DNA from: Romanomermis culicivorax
Taxonomy: Eukaryota; Nematoda; Enoplea; Mermithida; Mermithidae
Length of the DNA stretch: 64,000 bases
Direction of reading: 5' to 3'
Assembly (NCBI GenBank): GCA_963922205.1
Contig: CAWUHX010000229.1
Coordinates: 372,001 to 436,000, forward strand
In this document: positions 34,127 through 46,110 of the stretch, piece by piece
Layout: each line of letters starts with the position of its first letter
Position numbering within the stretch: position 1 is the stretch's first letter
The notes under the pieces: generated by a model
What the model saw: the letters and a program-made list of their open reading frames with translations, nothing else
The model's database searches: none
What the model was told of the DNA's origin: nothing
Translations under genes and position numbers: made by a program

Positions 34127-34879
34127 AAATCCAATTCATTCAAATCCAATTCCAATAAATCCACTAGTTTCCAAAATAAATATGGAAAATGGGAATTTGG
34201 AGTTTCACACATTTGGCATAAGGTCTAAAACAAATTAATGATCACTTTTGATCCAACCTGGAAAACTGAAAGCACTGAATTAAAATGGAAACTATTGAAA
34301 CTATAAATTTGATGTATATAAATCAAACTACAGTTTGGAAACTAGATAAAAAAAACTATTAAAAAATTTGAGTACCCAGAAATTGACATCTTCTTGATAT
34401 ATGTGATGCCAATTTCATTACCAATAATTTCACCTGGCTCGTGATTCAAATTTTGTTTACATGCTATCTTCTTCCATAGACTGTCTGCAAAAGATAGTTT
34501 CACTCCAGTCGAAATTGGACAATGTGAAGATGCTGAAACAGTGATGAAATGGAATAAAGACAGAATTTTGTTGAATAGTCAGCATACATTAATCCTAACT
34601 GAAGGAAGGTGACTTGATCAAAAACTAATCATCTTCTATGGCCAAATCATTGACATAATTTTCTCCGTTATGGCATGTCTTTTTTGTGTTTTAACTGAAT
34701 GTAGTTCAGCCCTCTCAACCATGTATGGAAAAATTTGACTTGATTTGAACAGACACATTTTGTCTCTCTAGACAGTGTATATAGCCCTGGACCATATACT
34801 TTCTCTGTTTTTCCTGCTTCACAATGCCTAAATAAATAAACACATATTCAACATCCACCAATACAAATAAGGTCATCTT
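34127..34879. other. no gene seen
   Basis: AT-rich DNA between the palindrome and the LTR-like copy. No coding frame is supported. Confidence 0.4.
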
Positions 34880-35590
34880 CTCATCCAAGGCAGCTAGTGT
34901 TCAATTTTAAAAAGTGTATGGAGGAATAAAGAGTCAAATTCCAACAAAGAAGAAACTAATGGACTCCAGATTCCAGAAGTTAAAAAGAAAACTAAAAAAA
35001 CTCCTCTTTGTGATCAACCAAGCCCTTAGGCCATTGGAGGCAGGCTTCTGTTTTGTGTTTCTAACCAATCTTGCTCTGCTTTGCTTTTATCTTTACATGG
35101 GTCTGTTTACCAAATGCTTCATTTGCAGGCCTACTTGCCTTAGTTTACTGTGTGATTTATTCCATGCCTACTTGCTTCAGTTTGTAGTATGCTTTGCTGT
35201 TTCTATGTGATGAGTGCTATTGTTCCACTTGAGTCTTGCATCTGGGTCAGAGGGTTTTGCATTTTATTATGTGGGCAGGTGTTTTTAAGACTTTGGGTGC
35301 AGTGTATTTCTTGGGAATGTGCATCTTCATCTGACTCAAGTGGGTTACACAACCAGATGCAGATGTGTGAAATTATTATGCAACAATTCCTAATTGGGTT
35401 ACTAATGGATTTTGGTGGGGGAATGCTCAAAAACAAAATACCTATGCAATACTTGAGAAAAATGTACAGGAGCATGAACAAGACGAAGACCAGATATGCT
35501 CGAAAGTACTTCATGAAAAAATGAAATTATATACAGTGATGTGATCTACATTTTATACATTGCTGATCCACACTATTTCTAATCACTTAT
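34880..35590 (-). mobile_element. decayed LTR, same family as 5038-5858, opposite orientation
   Basis: When the 5-kb LTR is reverse-complemented it matches this stretch in order: CTAACCAATC then a GCTTCGCTT/GCTTTGCTT region, AGTATGCTTTG, CTGGGTC, ATGGGCAGGTGTG/TGTGGGCAGGTGT, and AAATGAAATTATAT near the far end, with many substitutions and small indels. Exact ends and target duplication are lost. Plus- and minus-strand frames of about 100 codons inside it have no protein meaning. Confidence 0.65.
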
Positions 35591-36240
35591 CTTACATGAT
35601 GATGAAAAAACTGTATGATATTCGTGCACCACTTAGCTCAGATGGACTTTTATGAGTAAGTTTAAACTGGTTAAAGTACATTATATACAGATTTTGTTTC
35701 AGATGATTTCATTAAGCTAGGTCAACAAACTATGGTAAATATCCAATGCTTCAATACTAAAGGCAGCAACAACTGTCTGAAAATCCATAATATGGTTTGT
35801 ATGAATGATTTAAATGTCCAAAAAATATGGATGATGAAGCTCATATGGCTTCTTCTCTCAATCATTCCCATGTAACAAAAGTTTGAGGCATGATGAAATT
35901 TAGGGTAAAACATGCCCTCATGATTAATTTCATTATGAATACACTTCATGCTGTTCTGAGAGGAGTAAATTCAAATTGATAATCCAGGGACAATAGACCT
36001 TGTATAGTCTTGTGACCGTGTTGCAAGGAAATAGTAAGCTTACTCATGTCCGTATTTGAATTATATTAGTTTCAAAATTTTTTTCCCTTCTTTTTGAGGC
36101 ATTCATAATGCTTGTAAATACCTAAAACAAATTAAACTCCTGGAATGTGACCTTGTATCCTTCAGATCAAAAATATTGATAACCTGTGTTTTGCTGCAAC
36201 TTTAATAGTTGCTAGACCTCATCTATAAACCATGCTTAGA
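35591..36240. other. no gene seen
   Basis: AT-rich stretch between the LTR-like copy and the gypsy pol scrap. It might include decayed internal retrotransposon sequence, but I see no alignable motif. Confidence 0.35.
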
Positions 36241-37255
36241 TCCCAAACTTGAATAGAAAGGTGTAGGGCCAGACCTGCAGATAATGGAAGCCATTACAAA
36301 AATCTCAGAACCGAAAACCGTCAGAGAATTAGAATCATTTCTGGAACTGTCATCAAATTATCAGCTTTCCATTCAGGATCGCTTCCTGATATGAAATCCA
36401 TTAAAAAAACTTCTGAAGAAAAATGCCTTACTTGTTTGGGTCTAGAACATCAAGTTGTGTGTGACACATTAGAAGTGTGTTTGGTTTCCGCACCAGTTCT
36501 GGATCATCCTGACTTCACAAAACTGTTTTGTTGCAAACTGATGCATCATTGCTGGGTATTGGAGCTGTCTCAAGTCAAATCAATGATAATAAGTAGGAAC
36601 ACCTCATTGCCTATGCTAGAAATAGATTAAAACCTGCAGAGAAGCACTATCCCATCAGTGAGCTCGGAACACTTGGCATTGTGGCATTTGTAAAATGTTT
36701 TCATGCATATTTATTTCTCCAAGAAGTGATTATCCACAGGGATCATACTTTTGTGAATGCAGAGCTCACAAAAGAAAACCCATCTTCCTGAATCGTCTGA
36801 TGGGGTATCACATCGTCAGGCTATAAACTTGATATTGGGCCAAGGAAAGGTTCCTCAAAGGAAAATGCAGATCTTGTTTTACATTTTCCATTAGCAAATG
36901 ACAAACCAGTTTTTGATAATGAAAGTTTACAGACAAGATCAAAAAGAAATGCCATACCTGACTCAATGGTGGAACTCACTGAATAACTAGAAATTTGCAA
37001 GTTTTTTGGTCAATTCCAAAAAGCTGATCGAGGATGTTGTTTGGGATGAAATGCTCTTTTCAAAATATAAAAATGTAGAAAAAGTATTTGTTCCAGGAAA
37101 GTGGTCTGACACAAGTTTGCTAGCATTCCATGATAGTAAATTTGCTTGTGAATTGACAACCATAAAAACTTATCAAAATATTTCAGATAAATATTTTTGG
37201 CAAAAAATGTGCAAAGACACAAAAAATTATGTCATTCATTGGCATTCGCCTTAGT
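36241..37255 (+). pseudogene. Ty3/gypsy RT end, RNase H and integrase zinc domain scrap
   Basis: Plus-strand blocks: ITKISEPKTVRELESFLEL (RT thumb, 36290-36350), a HPDFTKLF block near 36510, LKPAEKHYPISELGTLGIVAF then KCFHAYLF (RNase H; the second Asp region reads IIHRDHTFVNA), a polar linker, and FHDSKFACEL followed by TYQNISDKYFWQKMCKDTKNYV (integrase zinc-binding N-terminus, 37120-37240). The expected distal cysteines of the HHCC domain are missing because the block stops. Frame changes are needed throughout. Confidence 0.75.
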
Positions 37256-38400
37256 TCTTCTTCTTCTTTGTAGTTGGATGGTTGAGGGGGCAGATCGGGA
37301 TTGTCCTGATAGAGTTGAGGAGATAGACAGCAGCAGACAGTTTATGTGAGTGGGTACTCTGAATTTTGTCATTTATTTATCCATTTGGAAAACAGCACAT
37401 GGTTGTGCAAGAGGAGCTAATTTAATGAAACTGAATTCATTTCCCTGTTCAACACTAAATAGTTCAATTTAGAAAGATTGTTCCATATATTTTTACTAAA
37501 GATACCTATGATCATCTGCCTCTATTTTTTTGATTACTGTTGTCATTTTGACAAGAAATTCTGCATAAAAGAAGATTGAAAATTAAAATCGTGAAATAGC
37601 TGTAAACTAAAAACCTTTAATTTTCTTGAGAACTGAATGCAAAACTTTTTCTGTTGTTGTTTCTGAATTAATTAGCTCAGACTTAAATTTTTCTTTCTTT
37701 TGAAACTTTTGGTAGGCCGCTTCACCAACAACTCTGTTTACTAGAAACCAGTCTTTCAATTAGGAAAAATTGCAGTTTATGATTTCTTGCAATGAAGCTT
37801 TAAACAGATTTTTCCTATGGAGTCGACCCGAAATAATTTACTTGTTATTCTTGAGTATTTTTGCCTATCAAAACTGTTGTTTATTCACTTAGATGATTAT
37901 AATTATAATTTCAGTTGTGGAGAGGGTGAACATTTGGAAGGGGAGCCCCGCCACATGGATATTTTCTCACAATTTACCATTTTTGCTGAGTGAAAAAACA
38001 TTCAAAATGGGAAAAACTCAATAATTGCTATATTTTCAAAAATACATTATGCTATGAAATTCAATGCAATGAAATGTATTCTAATGAAAAATAGATGTTG
38101 TTTTCGACTGCATTAGCCCAATGTCCTTGTAAAATCTACCTTGGGACGTGAAAAATAATAAAAAACTGAAAAATCCAGAATAAAATTTAGTGTGGGAATT
38201 TTTTGTGATCTCTAAATCCAAAATCAAAAGTAGGAAAAAATGGTGTTCAGCAATATTCAAGATTTTGAAAAACACATGATGGGCATTATAAAGATTATAA
38301 TTGGACAAAAAATCAATATGAAATTTATGTATATGAATAAAATTTAACAAGCTTGATAAAAATAATTCAGAATCTTTTTCTAGGAGATTACAAAGTTCAA
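37256..38400. other. no gene seen
   Basis: No supported gene. A 144-codon minus-strand open frame overlapping 38081-38515 continues in frame from the exonuclease-like sequence, but its distal half is low-complexity F/L/K-rich and probably past the end of real coding sequence. Confidence 0.4.
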
Positions 38401-39559
38401 GAGGGTTGAAAAATCGTGTCATTTCCAATGGTGTCACTGAGCCCTGGGGGTTGGTGGCGGCATCAGATGCGGGTAACAGCCCCCACTGCATAAGAATTGA
38501 TGATGCCGACGTCAAACAAATCTATGCTGAAGTGGCCGCACCAGTCACTGTCTTTAGGGAGAACAGGTGGTCAAGACAGGTCATTAAGAATGCAGGTTTA
38601 AGAAGTCTTCGCTCCTTGGACAGAGCAGATTCAATTTTAGAGAAAGTGGGCGAATATTAATCCAAAATAGTTGCTAGGACATCTAGAGCTGCAGGGAAAT
38701 GAGCTGTGGCTGGTTAATCAATTTGAGTCCAATCCCAACCATGAGCTTTAAATGGTTTGGGGATTTCTATGCCCAACAGTTCTTGTACCAGGGCATATAA
38801 ATTAGGATTTATAGTTTCAAAATGGTAGGGCTAATTGAAAAGAGTTCCTACTGTATCTAAGGGTCCAAAACACTCAAAAGAAAATTTATCTTTCAGAAAA
38901 GAAATAGTTTTGGCATGTCTCATTGCCTCCCAAGTCTTTTTAGGGTCTGCCTCAGCACGGAGTGAGTCTAGTGAGTCTAGTCTATGGTCCGTGATGACCA
39001 TAGCAGTCCAAATACAGTGACCATCAAAGGAGATAATGTCGGTGGCTTGGGTTAATAAATCAATAAGGGATTGGGGTATCTGATGCATTTTTAATAGATC
39101 AAAAATAATTATAGTCATATCCTAAAGTCCTATTTGAATTATTGCCAAGAAGGGTCCATTCACTCTAGGTTTTCTGTACAAGTTAATTGGGTAAAGGTCA
39201 CAAATTTTTGAAGGCCCGAATTCCCAAGGTTCATCACTTGTTAAAAACTCTGCATCTACAGTAAGGATTTGAGGGCAACAAGGGTCTTCCATGATTAAGT
39301 CACAAGATAAGGGGCAAAGTTTTGGGTCCATACATCGAAAATATCACCCAGTTAGGGGTGCCCTGTCCAAATTCTTCAGAAAGCAAAAAGACACTTCAGT
39401 TTTTGGCATGGACAAGAGGGATACATTGGGGAACTTGAGACGATTTCGCCAGTCAATGGTGGATGCGTGGTCTCGGCCCATTTTTGACTCTTTTTTGACT
39501 TTATAATTTTTTTCGATTTTATTATTTTTTCTCGATGTTGGTGATTGTTCATGCTGCAT
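38401..39559 (-). pseudogene. 3'-5' exonuclease-like (DnaQ/RNase H fold, DEDD type) frame
   Basis: On the minus strand one frame runs from 39559 to about 38400. QILTVDAEFL gives the D-x-E of exonuclease motif I, FLAIIQIGL and TIIIFDLLKMHQIP follow as in the fold, IISFDGHCIW...ITDHRLDSL gives motif II, and NPNLYALVQELLGIEIPKP, GWDWTQID and HFPAALDVLATIL fit the motif III helix. The frame contains six stops (TGA 39344, TAG 39122, TAG 38831, TAA 38714, TAA 38657, TAG 38522) but I found no frameshift. About 25% of window-typical decay markers (indels) are therefore missing. It could be a host pseudogene, or a gene from a virus or transposon. I cannot name the family beyond the fold. Confidence 0.5.
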
Positions 39560-40857
39560 TACATTGGCTAGTGATGATGTAGAAATAAAAAAAAATAATA
39601 ATCGTTGCCAAATGCCGGCCCTGCAATAAGTGTTAAAAATAAAAAAAATAATTGTTCACATCAACTTATTCAAGTCAATGAAAAATATCGGAATTGGCAA
39701 TGTTTAATCAACAAAAAAATAAAAGCTGACGATGAAAAAAGTTTAATAACATCTATTGATGTTCAGCAGCAGTTTGTCCACAAGCAATCCACACTGGCGA
39801 CATTAACAATGTCGCCATTCACAAAATGTGAGGTAAAATAAATCCAAAAAAAACAAATAAATATCGACAGGGCCTTCAAGGCCTAATATCAAATATATTT
39901 GTTTAAAAATCTAAAGCTTGTTAGACGAACCTAAAAATGTCAAACAACTTATATACATCATTAATATCATGAGAAATTAGATATTTGCAGGGGTATTTAT
40001 ACAAAAATTCAAAAGGTGGGAATAAGAAAAAAAGAAGAGAAAAAAATAACAAGATGAAAATTAACTGATCATGAAAATAACAGGTGGCTCAATAAAATGG
40101 TCTGGAGAAAAATAAAGTCAGGAGGGTGGAGAATTTTTCTCCTGATTAATATCTGCAGTGTTGGAGTTTAGATGCTCAGGGAGTACTGTAGGTTTATGTT
40201 TCTTTTTCAATGTTTCAAAACTCTAATATGCTAGGAAATTTGACTTCCCATTCTTATCCAAAAAATACATTTATATTTTGGGATCAGAAACACTTTTTCA
40301 CCCAATAAATAATTCAAAAGATCTTTATCATTAATTGGGAAAAGATCGATTCATAGAAAGTACTTCTGCAAAATTTCTGAATCAAGTGGGTTCAAAACAG
40401 TTGCTCCAAGGGATGCAATGGCTGTAATGCGAAAATGTTTCTTAGAAACCCGAATCCATGGTACATTATTTTTCCAGGTGGAAAAACATGGCACACCACT
40501 AAAATCTTCAAAACTCGGTTACTAAGAAAAGAAGTAAAAGAAGCTTTTGACTATAATTTAATTATTGAAGGGACAGCTAGCTAAGTATAAATAGTGGCAC
40601 TATAACTTAATAATGCTTGGATCAAGAGTATTTAATTCATCCTTCTAGGCCTAATTTAGAAGATTCATACATTTGATTCTCGATTATATAGATTCTTTGC
40701 ATTCATAAATATGTCCGTAGTTTGGAGCATAAGGTTACCCAGGTTGTTATGCTTGGTTGATCTTACTAAAAATCTTGCAAGCATGGTTTTATCAACGCTT
40801 GCAAGTGCTGTACCTTTGTCTCGCTTGCAACTTGCAAGGTTTTTCCCAGGCACTACT
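39560..40857. other. no gene seen
   Basis: A 78-codon plus-strand frame (39605-39841) is lysine/asparagine-rich and unrecognised. The rest is AT-rich DNA. Near 40770-40850 isolated copies of CTTGCAAG precede the minisatellite and may be its diverged edge. Confidence 0.35.
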
Positions 40858-41074
40858 AAGATCTTAGTTCTTGCAAGCAAGCAAGAATAAGATCTTGGTG
40901 TATGCAAGCAAGTGAAAATAAGATCTTGGTGCATGCAAGCAAGCAAGAAAAAGATCTTGATACATGCAAGCAAGCAAAAATAAAATCGTAATGCATGCTT
41001 GCAAGCAGGAATAAGATCCTTGTGCATACAAGCAAGCATGAAAAAGACCTCGTGATATTCAAGCAAGCATCGAT
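40858..41074 (+). repeat. 31-bp minisatellite, seven units
   Basis: Seven consecutive units of exactly 31 bases begin at 40858, 40889, 40920, 40951, 40982, 41013 and 41044, with consensus AAGATCTTGGTGCATGCAAG plus CAAGCAAGAAT. A partial unit follows. The period is not a multiple of three, so the open frames across it are incidental. Confidence 0.9.
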
Positions 41075-41457
41075 AAGATCTTCCATCTTACGAGCGAACC
41101 AGTTGAAGATACATTCAAATAGGCAGAGATATTCAAGATTTCACAGACAGAGAACCCCAAAAGACTGTGTTAAGAAGACCAGCTCAAAAAGCTAGATAAC
41201 TCAGAAAGCTTTTTATGTGCAAGAATATGAGAGCTAATATAAATGTCAAATTCATTTTTTAAATGTTTATTTTCTAATGCTAAAAAAATTGTTTCAACAG
41301 AAAAATTCAATTTTCATGAAAAATGTTTAGTCATTACTATTATCGTTCTCCCGGCTCCATGCTTCTCTGGTAAGCCGGTCAATTTCATCCAAAATCGAGC
41401 TCTCTTCTTTTACTATGATTTCCACACTCCTTGCTTTCTGGAACATAATGGGAAGAT

Positions 41458-41841
41458 TTAATTATAGCATGCATTGAGACAATTGTCAAAACTCAGGTCT
41501 TTTATTGGAGCCAAATTAATTTCTTCTTGGATTTTCCAGTCAACCCTTGGCTTTGCACCATTCTCCAATAGCTCATAGTAGAGACACTGTTTCTGGTGGT
41601 ATCTGTAGAAAAATATAAATAAATATTGTGTGAGTTAGACATTTAATATATCAACTACTTCTTTTTCCAGCAGTCTAAACCAAATTGGTTTATTTGGTGA
41701 TAGGCACCCATCAATTTGTTTATTTTGTTCGCCTCCAATAAGTTTTCTTTTTTTTGTTGAAAGGGGATAGCTCTGTCACCTTGAAGCCCCTTGATGGCTG
41801 CTTGTTCAGTGATTCGTTTTTTATGGAGCATAATTGTATAT
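41458..41841 (-). CDS. candidate host gene, two 3'-terminal exons
   Basis: On the minus strand an exon (41841-41659) preceded by TTCCAG reads TIMLHKKRITEQAAIKGLQG, FQQKKENLLEANKIN and QFGLDCWKK. A GTAGTT donor at 41658 and a CTACAG acceptor at 41603 bound a 56-nt intron. The next exon (41602-41458) continues in the same frame with YHQKQCLYYELLENGAKPR, VDWKIQEEINLAPI and ends in TAA. In-frame joining across the intron and ordinary amino-acid composition suggest a real gene. The family is not recognised. The frame at 42430-43041 upstream may be an earlier exon, but its phase does not join directly, so at least one exon is unassigned. Confidence 0.5.
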
Positions 41842-42429
41842 CTGGAATTGACAGTGAATTAAAAGAAAAATTCCCATTTTGTGTAAAACTTTGTCATCTA
41901 GGGGTTTAATGACCAAAGTGTGTAATTAGTTGGAATGTTGCACCAGGCTGTCCCCAAAAAACTCAACACCCCTCGACTTTCTTGAAAGATTTCAACAAAA
42001 TATTAAGATTTATTGATCTTATGGCTGACTTGATTCAAATTGACAACTGATAGTAAATTAGTCCAATGGAAACATCATTTTGCCATTTTTCGAGTGGGAA
42101 AAACATTGTTGAATATTTTAAGACCATATGGTGTCAGATCATTGAAGACTAATTTCAAAATGTACAACCTGCAATACATGAACAGCAAGTGTTTGCATTT
42201 TCTTCATGAACTCTCACATGTAAAAAGATTTTGACTCACAGACTACCCTGTTAGGTTGACATAAGGGTGCTATTATTCCCACCTAAAGACCTGAAAACTG
42301 ATAATTGATTGCCTGATTTTGGGAAAAAATGACCTGTTTATTGGATATTTTGCCACATCTCAATCACAATTTTTTAAATTTAGGCCTACCTGAGAATGTC
42401 TACATTGAGGATGCCTACCTACTCATGGA

Positions 42430-43041
42430 TTAATAGCCTCTTGAATCTTGAGGAGATAGAAGTCTCAATTCACTGCTCCAAGAATTAGTGAATTGGGTTG
42501 TTTGATTTCCTATGAAATATTCTACAGAGAGGGAAAGAGCATGACTGCAAACAAATGAACTATTTACCATCCAGTAGTCGAAAACACCTGTTGGATCTTT
42601 TGCTCTCATGGATCTTTTCTTCTTCTTTTCAACGAGATTGTTGTTGATTACCCAATATCTTAAATTTCGATTTCCCCATAATTTTAATGCAACTTCGATG
42701 GCTAATTTATTTGGAGAACTTGAGGCTTCTTCAATGATACAATTTACTTGGTCTTTCACATCAATACCCATCCAGGTCACCTGTATGGCAAAAGAATGTT
42801 CTGTTGAATTGGTAAGAGCAGATGTAAAAAACATTACTTCTTCCTGATCCAGAAAAATAGGAGATTCTTGTGAGAAAACAGTTTTGAGATCAACTTTTGA
42901 CACTGGCTGAGCTTTTGGTGTTATCATTACTGTTTCAATTCGCTGTAACCGTCTGTTAAAACTCGATAATTGTTTCAAAACATAGGTCGATTGACCTTCA
43001 ACTTTAGCCATATCTGACGACTTCTGATCCATGTATCTCTG
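42430..43041 (-). CDS. candidate exon(s) of an uncharacterised gene
   Basis: A 200-codon frame starts at 43032, just after a CCCCAG acceptor-like site. It begins with a polar helix (STYVLKQLSSFNRRLQRIETV), then IFLDQEEVMFFTSALTN, IQVTWMGIDVKDQVN and ALKLWGNRNLRYWVI, followed by a basic run EKKKKRS and a GVFDYWM block. A donor (ATG|GTAAAT) at 42567 would end the exon there, making the last 45 codons intronic. No known domain is recognised; a leading helix followed by a short conserved block is seen in several invertebrate nuclear proteins. This is the longest intact non-transposon frame in the window. Confidence 0.45.
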   Translation of the reverse strand, partial: QRYMDQKSSDMAKVEGQSTYVLKQLSSFNRRLQRIETVMITPKAQPVSKVDLKTVFSQESPIFLDQEEVMFFTSALTNSTEHSFAIQVTWMGIDVKDQVNCIIEEASSSPNKLAIEVALKLWGNRNLRYWVINNNLVEKKKKRSMRAKDPTGVFDYWMVNSSFVCSHALSLSVEYFIGNQTTQFTNSWSSELRLLSPQDSRGY

Positions 43042-45670
43042 GGGAAGTGATGTCAGTTCTCTGAACTGATCATTGGAAATGCTGGATGATGAAACATCAA
43101 TTAAGTTTGAGTATTATACAGAGGGGTCCTGGATAAAAATGAGCCAGAAATTAATGTCATCAAGCCTCTTCCTTTTTGTGCTGTTGTATGAATAAATTAA
43201 GCAGTTTGTGCCAATATGAAGTTGTATCCAATGCATCCCTAAAAATAACTCCACTATTATTCATTTTCTTTGGATGCATTTTTCAGCCATTGTTAGGTGT
43301 GATGCATTTCTATGTGAAAATTTCTTAGTTCAAAATTATGTTGCTTTTCATTTCTCACTGAATGATATTCTTGGGGAGAAATTTCATGGAGGTCAACACC
43401 ATATTAACGTAACCCAACTTTAATCGCCCACATCTTCATTCTGGACGAAGGTTATTCACTTTGAAGCATGTTTTTGATGTGATCTGAATGAGGCCTATTG
43501 ATTGACATACAATGTCTTGCGTTTTGAAAAAAATCTTCCTGCTCACTTTGAAAACACTATTCGTGCAGGGTCAAATGCCTATCTATGTGAGCTCAAAGCC
43601 TCTGGACCCTTGGGCTAATGTGGCTTGAGATTGAATGAAGTAGAATCCATTAGAACGATGGTCTTCATCTTTTTCTCGCTCAAATGTGGTGCACATGAAT
43701 TCGCATCCTTTTCAGTTTCATTGAGTTTTGACCTATTTAACAACCTTTTCACTTTTTTCGAGATTGCATGTTGATCTCACTTCAGCGCCTTTCTTACTTT
43801 CATGTCTTGTCTCATTTTGGCGCCCATCCTACTTTGGTGCCTTGTGTGTGTGTCTTTAATTTTACGAGCAGTTTTAAATTTTACATTTTGCTATTAAAAG
43901 TCTACTATACTTTCCTATACAAAAATCATGTACTTAGCTGGAATCTTTACCTTTAACTACAGTCTGTTTTTCTTGAAGTGCTTCTAGATAATGAAAGTGG
44001 AAAGTGTGTAGTATTACAAATTTTCACCCTTTGCTGATATATAATTGGACTGGAAATTTGAGAGCATAATGGCCTAGCCCATAGGAATTTTTCAAGCAAA
44101 AAAATTTTACATCAAGTGTTCTATGTAAACAATTTTGACCACAGTACAGATTTGTGTCACTTTACTATTTCGAAGCATTTTACAAAAAACACTATAATTA
44201 ACTGCTTTTTCTTGTGCTAATTATCTTTATATAATTTTAAATCGGAAAATCAACAGTATGTGATGTGATGTGCATGTCATATCTATTCATGAGTCGATTT
44301 CATGCGGAATTGAAAATCAAAACGAAAATTTCTACTCAATTTTCGATTTTTTGTTTATAAAAAAAGAAAAATGGAACAAATTTTTTTCGTTTCGTTTCGT
44401 TTTCCTTCGTTCCCTTTTCTTTTGTTTCATTTTCTTTTTTTTCATTTCCTATAATAAAATTAAAATGAAATTAGGATTTTGTTTCGCGTTCTTACATTTT
44501 TCTTTATAAATGAGAATCAAGATTTGACTTTGTTACATTTAGTGGCCAGTAATAGCAGTTTAAACATCTGTGAAACAGGGTGCTTTGTAATTGGTCAGGT
44601 GTGTGTGCGATTGTGTGTGTCCTATTACCCCGAATGTCATATTTGCAAAACGCTCATTTTCGGAAAGATAAATGGGGCTGAATGATCTGGTTTTGTTCAC
44701 TGATTTATCAAATTAGCCTAAATTAGAACTATAAAAGAGGGGATCATAGGTGGTGTCATAGCCCCAACCTATTATATTCTTGGCCCTCAAAATTCATGTC
44801 ACCCCACTCTACAGCCTAAATGGTGGGAGCTAAAACCTTGAAGTTTTCTATAATTTCGGGCTTATGGGCACACTGTGGGACGGCTGTTGTCATCTCATCT
44901 CTATCTGCAAGTGGTGCTCAGTGTGGTCCTAAAAACATGTAACAAACGCACTTTTTGAGGGCCCCCAGTCCCACCCTTCCCCACAATGGGTGTGCCTGTT
45001 GTAGTTGTGCATCTGGAGTCTGCATGCTCCTGTTAGTATTTTAAAAAAAGCTTTTGTTTTGAAAAATGTTTTCGGGATATAAGTTATCCCAGTGGGCAGG
45101 CTGATTACAGCATCAATGAGAAGTTTTTCACTTGTCGTCAAAGTTGAGATTGCATATTTGAGGACAAGTTGGCTCCTTGGTGGGGATGTGGCTATGCAAA
45201 GCTTTTTCTCCATTTCATGGCCTAAAAACTCCTTTTCAGGGTCAGAAGTGCCCCATCAGCCCCCTATATGCTCTCATAATCATCATATATGCCAACATAG
45301 AGCATTTCTGTTAGAAAATCCATGCATATTTGTTCACATAATCAATCTAGCTGATTAGTCCACTCATAACCTGGCAAAACAGCTGCCTGTAATCAACCCC
45401 ATGAAGATGCATATATTAGAACCTAAGGCTGATAAACCCCGAAGAATTCTAATGTTTTAGAGCTCAGAGTACATCTGTTGAATACTTAGGCACATATTTG
45501 TAATCACACAACTGACCTCACACATACTTCACTATTTCATCGACCACATGCAATAGTGCATATTTGTGTGATTTATGGATATTTCTGATACTTCCAATTA
45601 CGTACTTCAACCGAATTCTTTGACAATGTATACTTCGGCATAAACATACAGGTGTCCAAAAGGTCTGATT
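43042..45670. other. no gene seen; pyrimidine-rich simple repeat
   Basis: No supported gene. At 44376-44452 the plus strand is a C/T-rich CGTTT/CTTTT tract. Open frames at 44929-45358 overlap on both strands without motif. Confidence 0.4.
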
Positions 45671-46110
45671 TTAATGAAAATTGAATTGCGATAAGCATCT
45701 TCTAGATCTATTGATTAATGTGATATCTCTTTCACAGTCACACACTTGAAAATGAATGTGATTTCTAAGAGTTAATATTTTGCCAGCAGCTATATTACCA
45801 AAGTCAGTGTCAAAATTTGTGAATCTAGTGATTTTGGTTTGAGCCCAATCACTGGACACTTGTTGCAATTGTATTAATAGTTTCTTTAGCATGTTTCCCA
45901 CTGCATTTCTATAACAAATTCCTTGAAGTCATGGAAAGCTTTGCCTATGCTAGATGGGCCTTGACTCGTATGCCAAAATGATGCCCCACCAATAAATAAG
46001 GTCATACATAACCCATGGCAATACACAGAAAAATCTAATTGATGGAGATAGTGTATCAGACTGGAAAAAAACATAGGCAAAATCTTATCACATAATCTTT
46101 CAGTGATCAC
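45671..46110 (-). CDS. two overlapping uncharacterised minus-strand frames
   Basis: Frames 46110-45886 and 45901-45671 overlap by 16 bases and may be one broken reading frame. The first contains SVYCHGLCMTLFIGGASFW and SSIGKAFHDFKEFV, the second MLKKLLIQLQQVSSDW and FGNIAAGKILTL. The peptides look protein-like, with amphipathic helices, but I do not recognise them. They could be a decayed retrotransposon or a host fragment. Confidence 0.25.

Noticed and set aside
34914..35524. Open frames of 98 and 111 codons, apparently hydrophobic protein
   Set aside because: They fall inside the decayed LTR copy and arise from its base composition.
40858..41090. Possible CRISPR array (regular short repeats)
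   Set aside because: Units are directly adjacent with no unique spacers, and the DNA is clearly eukaryotic. It is a minisatellite.
40665..41195. Open frames of 66-133 codons with repeated CLL peptide
   Set aside because: They are translations of the 31-bp minisatellite in three shifting frames.
44270..44509. 79-codon F-rich frame resembling a membrane protein
   Set aside because: It is a translation of the pyrimidine-rich simple repeat at 44376-44452.
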